Assembly (NCBI GenBank): GCA_905221605.1
Contig: CAJNDS010002046.1
Coordinates: forward strand, 425,501-489,500
Length of the DNA stretch: 64,000 nucleotides
Direction: 5' to 3'
Source: Symbiodinium natans
Taxonomy: Eukaryota; Sar; Dinophyceae; Suessiales; Symbiodiniaceae
The number at the start of each line of letters is the position of its first letter. The first letter of the stretch is position 1. Below are positions 57,235-64,000 of this stretch, piece after piece. The translations under genes and the position numbers were made by a program. Below the pieces are notes generated by a model, which saw only the letters and a program-made list of their open reading frames with translations, was not told the DNA's origin and made no database searches.

Positions 57235-60200
57235 CTGCTGAGAAAGCCTCCAGGTTCAGAAGCCTCTGTGACTCGCGCTAGCTTGCCACCGCCTAGGCGT
57301 TTCTGTGTTCATCATCGCTTTGCATCGCTGCCGAGTCTTGTGTCGTGCTGAGCGCTGGACGACTTGTGAAGCAAGACGCGGTCATGCAACTGGGCAGTGT
57401 CCAATCAGCAGGAACAAAAGACTCTAATGGAGCTGGTAAGAGTATCATCAAGCAAAGCTGTCCAAGATCATGGCTATGACGGGCTAATGCCAGAAAACCC
57501 GCAATCTCTTCTGGCTTTTTCTTCCACCTTTGACATCACGACCAGTTGATGCAGGCTGGAAGAACAACCACGTGACCAACACCCCACAAACCTAACTTGG
57601 GGCAGTCCTGGCACGGGTCATAGAAGACCATGATCCAACAGCCTGGCGAATGCCCATTGAAGCAGAACTATTTCAGCATGCGAATGCTATGGGCAGATTT
57701 CTTGGTCTCCAACAGAAGCCCACGAAAGCCATGAAGAATATGATTCGCCTGTCAATGTGCAGCATGAAAGGGAAAAGGAACGAGAAAGATAAAGCGAAAG
57801 AGAAAGATGAAGAGAAAGAGAGAAATTGATAAATAAAAATGATTTGCAGAGGAGGACACACCACTCAAGGCATACACCCTGGACAAGTCGTAGCTCTCTA
57901 GCCGCGACGATCAAAGCATCCGCAACAAGACTGCTGCTAATCAGATAAGGTGTTCAGAGAAGGAATACCGGCATTTCTGTCCGCGAACAAGTCCGAGAGA
58001 CTTTGCTCAGCTCCAAGCAAGGTCGAAGCACTGACTGGGCCACGTTAGTCTTGTTCCAGGCGCTGGGCATGCTGTGTTGAGCGGGGCTCGCGTCCTGGCG
58101 CTTGCTCTCCGCAACAGCCGTTCCCTTGGGCAGGATCTCTCGCGGGCTCACGGCTCGCGTGCGTCCTTGCCCTGGCCCCAGACGAAGCAGTCAAGAAAAA
58201 CACCTACACTCTGTAGACTCTGCAGACTCTCTACAAGAAGTGCAGGCCCGATCTCATGTCACGTACTGCAGAGAATCCTTAGCTTTGGAAGTGGAGGCTG
58301 CCTGACACACTGAACCCGGCACATGGAACAACAGGCCGCCGACGAGTTGAAGAGCTGCACGTCGATGCCGGTGGCAGCATTGGCCTGAGTCGGAAGTCAG
58401 CTGCCAAGCCACCGCGCGCAGAGTGACGAAGTACACAAGAAGAAAGGAACAGAAAGGAGAAAGATGGACAAAGTGCGGATAGGGTCGGACAGCGCAAAGA
58501 AATTTATGGCCCTTATCCGGCGACCGCCGAAGCCTCAGGTTGATAGGTACCACCCCCCCCCCAACTGACACACCAATACATTCTCAAGCCTGTGGAGCAC
58601 CGCGCCCGCCGCACCACTCCACTATCAAGTCCGTGGACTACCACGTGAGAGGCTCTATGGACTTTGTTGATCCGTTGGGTTAGAACTGACCCCTGATCAT
58701 CCTTTTTTATTCTGCTATATGCGGGTTTCCGACAATGGGGGTGCCTATCTTGGGTGTTCCTGTAATGAGGATTGTACTAGTTTTGCGAATACATTGCGTA
58801 TACAAACGGTTACCCCATTTGGAAACCCTCAATATGAGGACCCCCAGAAGAGGAAAAGGGGGAGGGGAGTGGACATGTGTAACCCGTTTTTTCAGTTTGG
58901 CCCTATGTTGGGGGGTGGGAGGGCGGACTTTGCCAGTAGGGACTCTGCCAGGAATCACGGGCACCAATTTTTGCTGCCCCTGCGCTGCCCCAAGCAGGGT
59001 GCAAGGAAGAGGGACTCTACTCTCCCTACTGACTTCCTATCCCCGCTTCTATTTCCAAAACCCACCCTCCTGTACATGTTTCTGTAGAAAAAGCATCCAC
59101 AAGAAACTGCATCATGTCTCCATGCTACATCCCGTAATGCCTCCAGATGATATCCCCACACCCCCCACAACTCAGGAACTGCTTCTGCAAAAGCGACCCT
59201 CGGCCGAGGCGGGTCGCAAACCACTAAAACCAATGTGAATATGTGCCTACTAGCAATGAGATCCGAGCCCGCGGCGGCAGGGCAGGCGGAGCATGCAGCA
59301 TAAACACGGCATAGTTCTGCCCAGAAAGACAGTGCGCTTCGTGGTCACGTCACACACACACACACACACACGTTGTCAACGTCTTGACTTTAACAAAGCC
59401 AGGTCCTTCCCAAGTACAGTCGGAGTGCCTTTGGGGCCAATGTCGACCTAAGGGAACAGAAAACGAGCAGGTGGAGACAAAAAAACCAAAAAGACACACT
59501 GAAGGCTCAGAAGTCCACGCACTCCGTGTCTTTGGGGAGCTGCGATGGATCGAGACTCGGTGGTTCCTGCACTGCAAATGTGCAGCATCTTGTGCCGCCA
59601 ACGGACACCGATGGACAGTCCGATGGACACCCATGGACAACAACACCATTCTGAGTCCGGGGGGATCCTTCCGTTTGGTACCACCCGTGAAGCGACGAAG
59701 CAGCACCGCTTCATCACCCATGCATCTGGTCGGCCTCGGATGTGCTCAGCAAAAACTGTGGGGCCTCCTTCGGCACACTTCTGTTTGCTGTACTCAGTAT
59801 GACTGTCGACAAGTCTGGCGGCATGTCTCCCAGGCTTTCTCGCGTGCCGATATCCTCAAGGGCACTCGCTGCACATTCGTTGCGCTCTCCAAAGCGGCAG
59901 TTGCTACTTACTAGTCTACACACAGGCCTTGTTTTGCACGACCTTCAGATTCTCGAAAGCGTTGCACTGCAAAAGTGGTCCCTGCCTTCGGAGCCGGCAT
60001 TCCGGTACAAATCAGAACTGACTCGTACGGCATAGTAAAGCTATTCTCTAATGTAGTCGGAATGCGGCGTGGGTTTGGCCGCGGCAGTTCGCGACGGTTC
60101 CTCCCCCACCCCCCACCAAGCCTTCTCTTGCACGCGATTTTGGACTGTATGTTACACTTCTGCAATTTCTTGCTGCCTCATTTCTCTACTCTATGTGGTT

Positions 60201-60734
60201 TCCCTGGGTTATGGCGTGTTGTGCAGCTTCATTTTCGCTTTCGGACTGTTTTTTTGCATTGTATGGTTTCGGTCATGCCTCAAAAGCTCCAAAACAACCA
60301 TTCCTAAAATCTGCTGAGGCCTCGGAGCATAAAGCCGGCACCCCCCAACCCATCCAGCAACCCCCAACCCACCCCCACTCTTCAGCCTCGGGCCTCGATG
60401 AAACTGCTGATGAGGCGAGGCCTACAGCCCTGGCAACGGGCAGCACATCGGCTCGACAATCAGGGGTCTGTGAGGCTGGTCTTCACATGCGGCTGCGCAG
60501 GCCCCGGCCGAGGCGGGTCGCGTAGCGTTAAAATTGTAGGTTCCGGAAGCCCGACAATCATGAATGAGCTTGAAGAGCGAGTTTGGGACCCACAACATGC
60601 ATCATCACCCGCGGCCGAATCCGCGCCGCATACCCTAGTCTCCTAGCCTTATGCGAAGTGTACACGTCCCCCACGGATCGCGTAGCACAAAAGAGAGAGC
60701 AAGCCAAATGTCCGGAGTATGTGCTTGCTCACGG
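57235..60734. other. Mostly without recognisable genes
   Basis: Possible minus-strand exons lie near 58195-58155 (DCFVWGQGKDAREP, then GTGAGC) and 58150-58040 (KRQDASPAQHSMPSAWNK). Purine-rich stretches occur at 57770-57830, with a (CA)n run at 59350-59371. Nothing can be named. Confidence 0.3.
59350..59371 (+). repeat. (CA)n microsatellite
   Basis: Eleven CA units. Confidence 0.9.
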
Positions 60735-61364
60735 TTTGCTCTCAGTTGCTGACGGCATCTCCATGAAGTCGCCCTCTGCTTCGGGGGCGGAGCCCACCGG
60801 AAGCTTGTCCGAGTCGGTCTTGCTTTTCTCAGGGTGACGGGTCACCGATGACAAAAAGCAAGAGGAGCGTTGAAGCATATCTACTTTACAAAGGCACCCA
60901 CCCACACACGCACACACGCGCACACACAAACACACACACAGACACCGGCCTTGCTGAACAAGCCTGAGACAAAGCTCATCGCAAGGCTGCCCAGGCTGAT
61001 GTCTTCCGCTTCCAACTTCGGCGGGGGAGTTCGATGAGAGAATGAGCCATACGGAGGGCGATACTCGCAGCAGTGATACCACCTCAAGCACGAGTAAACA
61101 TCCCAAAGTTCTGCCATGACAGCACACATACTGCTCAAGAGCGCTGCAGCTGCTGGCTTGGAGTCGCGCAGCCCATCACGCGAATCATGAATGTACTCGA
61201 CCTGCCGCAAGATGGGCAGAAGCGTTTAAATCTGCACCAATTCAAACTGCGATTTCTCGTCCGGATGCCCCACCCGCTTCACGCGCTTGAAGGGATTCTC
61301 AGTGTCGTAGGGGATGCCGCAGTCTTCCGTAATGCTTAGCTCTGAAGGCTCACAATATAGGCAA
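60735..61364 (-). CDS. Exon-like pieces, possibly the 3' part of the pseudokinase gene
   Basis: About 61364-61226 encodes ITEDCGIPYDTENPFKRVKR. About 61208-61080 encodes HDSRDGLRDSKPAAAALLSS and AVMAELWDVY. About 61036-60950 encodes AEDISLGSLAMSFVSGLFS. About 60842-60735 encodes TDSDKLPVGSAPEAEGDFME. They follow the pseudokinase exons on the same strand and could be its helical and low-complexity C-terminal part. This is inference from position only. Confidence 0.35.
60901..60943 (+). repeat. CA-rich microsatellite
   Basis: Interrupted CA/CG repeat, CACACGCACACACGCGC-like. Confidence 0.85.
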
Positions 61365-62619
61365 ATGTAGGTGACACCAACAGGTTCCAAAGAGAGACAG
61401 CAGCTGGTTTTCATTTCGAGGCAAGCGACCTGGATCCAAGGACCTCCTTTGCCACGAAGAGATCCCGGATTCGCATACAATCTGCCCAGGGACATCCACT
61501 GGGTAAGGACAACAACCTTCTGTTAAGTCTGCACAGAAATCGCCTGGATCCAAGCCGTTGATGGACTCATTAGAGCAATCGAGAACGAAAGAAGTTGGAG
61601 AGCTGGATGTCATCATTGGCGCCTTAGGAAAGGTCCTCCCAGTTGATATTCCAGGTTGAGTTCTTGCTCTCTAAACCCCACGCACTCCTCCAGAGTCATC
61701 TGCAACAGCGCGTTGGAATCATGACCCTCCCGCACTCAAACTCTCGGCTTCGGCAGCAAAGCTGGGCACACGTGCTGCTAAGGCGCACACATCTAGCAAG
61801 GGAGTCGCGCACACCATGGCCCAGGCTGAGATTTGTCATTTTCTTGCAGAGTTGCCTGAAGGTGAGCCTGCTTCTCATGAGCTGCTCGCGCTCGGGTCTG
61901 CTGCACTACATGAGCTGTAGCTCGAGAATGCTCCAGACAGGACACAGAGCTGAACCGAACTGCCAACGAGCTGCCAACAAACGCCAGACAAAGCATAGCA
62001 CACAAAGCATGGCACATGGCATAAAGTCACAAAGCGTTGTCCTCGCCTCCTCGGTCTGAGTCTTGCCAACAAGTTCAGCGGCGCTTCGGTCTCCTCAGCT
62101 GCCTCAAACTGCTTCAAACTGCTGCAAAATATGAGAGCCGCGAAGACATCAAACATCATGAAGGGAGAAGCAAAAGATCACCTGCAGGCTAGCCGGCTAG
62201 CCGAGCCTCACTGGCATTCTGCTCATCGCCTGTGCAGAGCCAAAGGCCAACATGCGATGTCTTACACGAGATGACTTGAAAGTGGCCTTTCTCCGGCGGC
62301 CGCTTTCCTCTCAAGATTCAACATTGACTCAGGGTCACGTGGCGTGGCCTCGACCCACATGAAGGCACGACTTGTCCTTTCTTTCCGCCATCGCCTCGGC
62401 ATTGCCCAAGACTTTCATTTCTGCAAAAATAATGCTGCAACTCCTTCATGGCCGAGGTGCTACCCATGATGCCAGCTCCTTCGCTGGGGGGGCAGCACGG
62501 AAAACCGATGGGACTGAGAGCCAAACGCGGCCCACGCAGGTGCTGCAGTTGAACAATGGGCTCACATGTCAGGAATATTGAAGGACATTGAACAAAGGAA
62601 AGAAAGACAGGGCACGTCA

Positions 62620-63895
62620 GAAGCCCCATGGCAAACATGTCTGACTCCAACCTGCAGCCGTCCAGCAAGTCAAGTCCACACGCCTTCATGTAGCGAACTA
62701 TACGAGGCTCGAACCCACACTTCGCAGGAAATGCGACCATCTCTGGCGCAGAATACCTGTGTGGTTCCAAGCAGTCTAAAAAACGTTGCAATGCTGGACA
62801 ACATCGGTTCTGCGATCTTGCCTAGGAGGCGGCTCAAAGGTCAAAGTACCTGGCGCCTCCGGCACAACAAGAGCATTTACAAAGGTGAAACAATAGGCAT
62901 GCAACACTTTCCGCTGAAGGTGCCTCTTGTCCGGAGAATGAAAAAGGGCAATCCATCAGCTGCCCCCACTGCACCTTTGTCAAGTCTGACAATAGATACC
63001 AGCGGTTTTGCACCAGTCAAAAGCCAAACTTCTGCTGGATGCAGGGACTTGCTGAAACTCCCGGGCCCCGCACGCCGCTGAACGAAAAGCCCAGGCTCCC
63101 CAGCAACCACTTGCCCTGCGCGACCCAAGACAGCCGTGCAAGACACGCTTGCGCTCCACATGTTCAGGATGTAACATCCAAGCATCTGCCGTCAGACCTG
63201 GTCAATTCTTACAAGTTGCCTGTGGGTCGATGAAGATGCTGTAAGGTGAGAAGCCCAGATGTGCCGTCTTGGCATCCTGGACCAGCACAAACGGCGAAAC
63301 AGCTTCTGAACAAGAAGCACAAAGCCTTTGCCTGATGGAGAAACTGCATGGCTTCTGCCACATCAAGAAGTCCGCACCTCTGAAGCGTGTTGACAACGCG
63401 TGTTGACAGGTAGATCAAGCACGCAACAGGCTTGCTTCCATAGCAGCGACGATGTTGCAACAAGTAAATGCTATCAATACAAGGCACTTCATCTCCAGGT
63501 TGGACAGCTCGTGTCTGTTGTTCTCCAACAGCTGTGCCACGGTGCCTCAGTCTTGATGCTGCTTGAACACACTCAAGACACTCAATCAAGGAGAGATGGT
63601 AGTGAGTGCTCACCGGCTGGTTGTGCCTCTGTAATCTGGTGCCTGTTTCTGGGGCTGACAGAGGAAGCGTTGATGTGGCTCTCACTTGTTCTCATTTTCT
63701 GAACAGCTCGGTCACAAAACATGCTTCCCACCGACAAGACACGGATGCAGCTTGATGCCCGGACCCTACATATGGCCTTGAAGAGAGGTTCAGGCCAAAC
63801 AACCCGACAACCACGAGCACAATGCTCACAATTTCGAGCACCGGGCCAACCACAGGCTTCGTCGCAAAGGCCAGAGTGCTCCTCTCCTCCACCAA
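62620..63895 (-). CDS. SCYL-type pseudokinase, spliced, partial
   Basis: Exons in order: about 63895-63826 (STLAFATKPVVGPVLEI, as the SCYL 'FATEPV' segment), about 63600-63545 (ECLECVQAASRLRH), about 63405-63320 (CGLLDVAEAMQFLHQAK, helix E of the kinase fold), about 63280-63212 (AHLGFSPYSIFIDPQ, where active kinases have HRDLKxxN), about 62765-62720 (EPHRYSAPEM) and about 62660-62620 (ESDMFAMGLL). The catalytic HRD Asp is absent, as in SCYL proteins, which act as trafficking scaffolds at Golgi/endosome membranes. N-terminal exons lie right of 63895. The exact subfamily (SCYL1 or SCYL2) is not certain. Confidence 0.6.
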
Positions 63896-64000
63896 AGCCT
63901 GCGCTTGCTCGTTGCCGAGACCACTGGCTTATCTGCTTGTAACGATTGTCTGTAAACTTGAGCGAAGACCGATGCAAACTGCAAGCCCAACTCAAGACAT

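Overview
The window looks like nuclear DNA of a dinoflagellate, most likely of the Symbiodiniaceae type. Recognisable proteins are spread over many small exons. Introns begin with GT, GC and occasionally GA, and nearly every acceptor I could place is AG followed by G. Every gene I can identify lies on the minus strand, as expected for dinoflagellate one-way gene arrays. Simple-sequence tracts are abundant. A retrotransposon carrying a cytosine-C5 DNA methyltransferase, a kind known from Symbiodinium, sits in the middle. There is no prokaryotic operon structure, and I could not support any rRNA, tRNA or CRISPR.

Left part (1-19.7 kb): two separate spliced genes for AIR synthase (PurM, purine biosynthesis) lie on the same strand. 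The first (4203 to beyond the left edge) is of the type found in Bacteroidetes. The second (about 19.1 to 12.1 kb) is of the ordinary PurM/GART type but divergent. Between and beside them are short exon-like pieces of genes I cannot name, and a fragment resembling half of a RanBP2-type zinc finger.

Middle (19,967-28,857): a complete tyrosine-recombinase (DIRS/Ngaro/PAT-like) retrotransposon of 8,891 bp with split direct repeats in the order A1 - ORFs - B1 - A2 - B2. In its own orientation it encodes a tyrosine recombinase, a tandem repeat, a Gag-like zinc-finger protein broken by one in-frame TGA, and a 1,143-residue DNA methyltransferase-reverse transcriptase-RNase H protein. The terminal repeats are identical by eye, so the insertion looks young. 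The methyltransferase could mark the element's own new DNA copy; this is inference.

Right part (28.9-64 kb): a 1.5-kb mosaic of GT-type satellites (34.07-35.64 kb), an MDP1-like HAD phosphatase in short exons, a long intronless SET-domain/SAM-methyltransferase fusion, and a TPR gene spread over about 7 kb with introns between the two helices of each repeat. A PDZ-like gene piece and a SCYL-type pseudokinase gene follow. Several more minus-strand exons have coding character but no identity. Exon limits are read by eye from homology and splice signals, so those marked 'about' are approximate.
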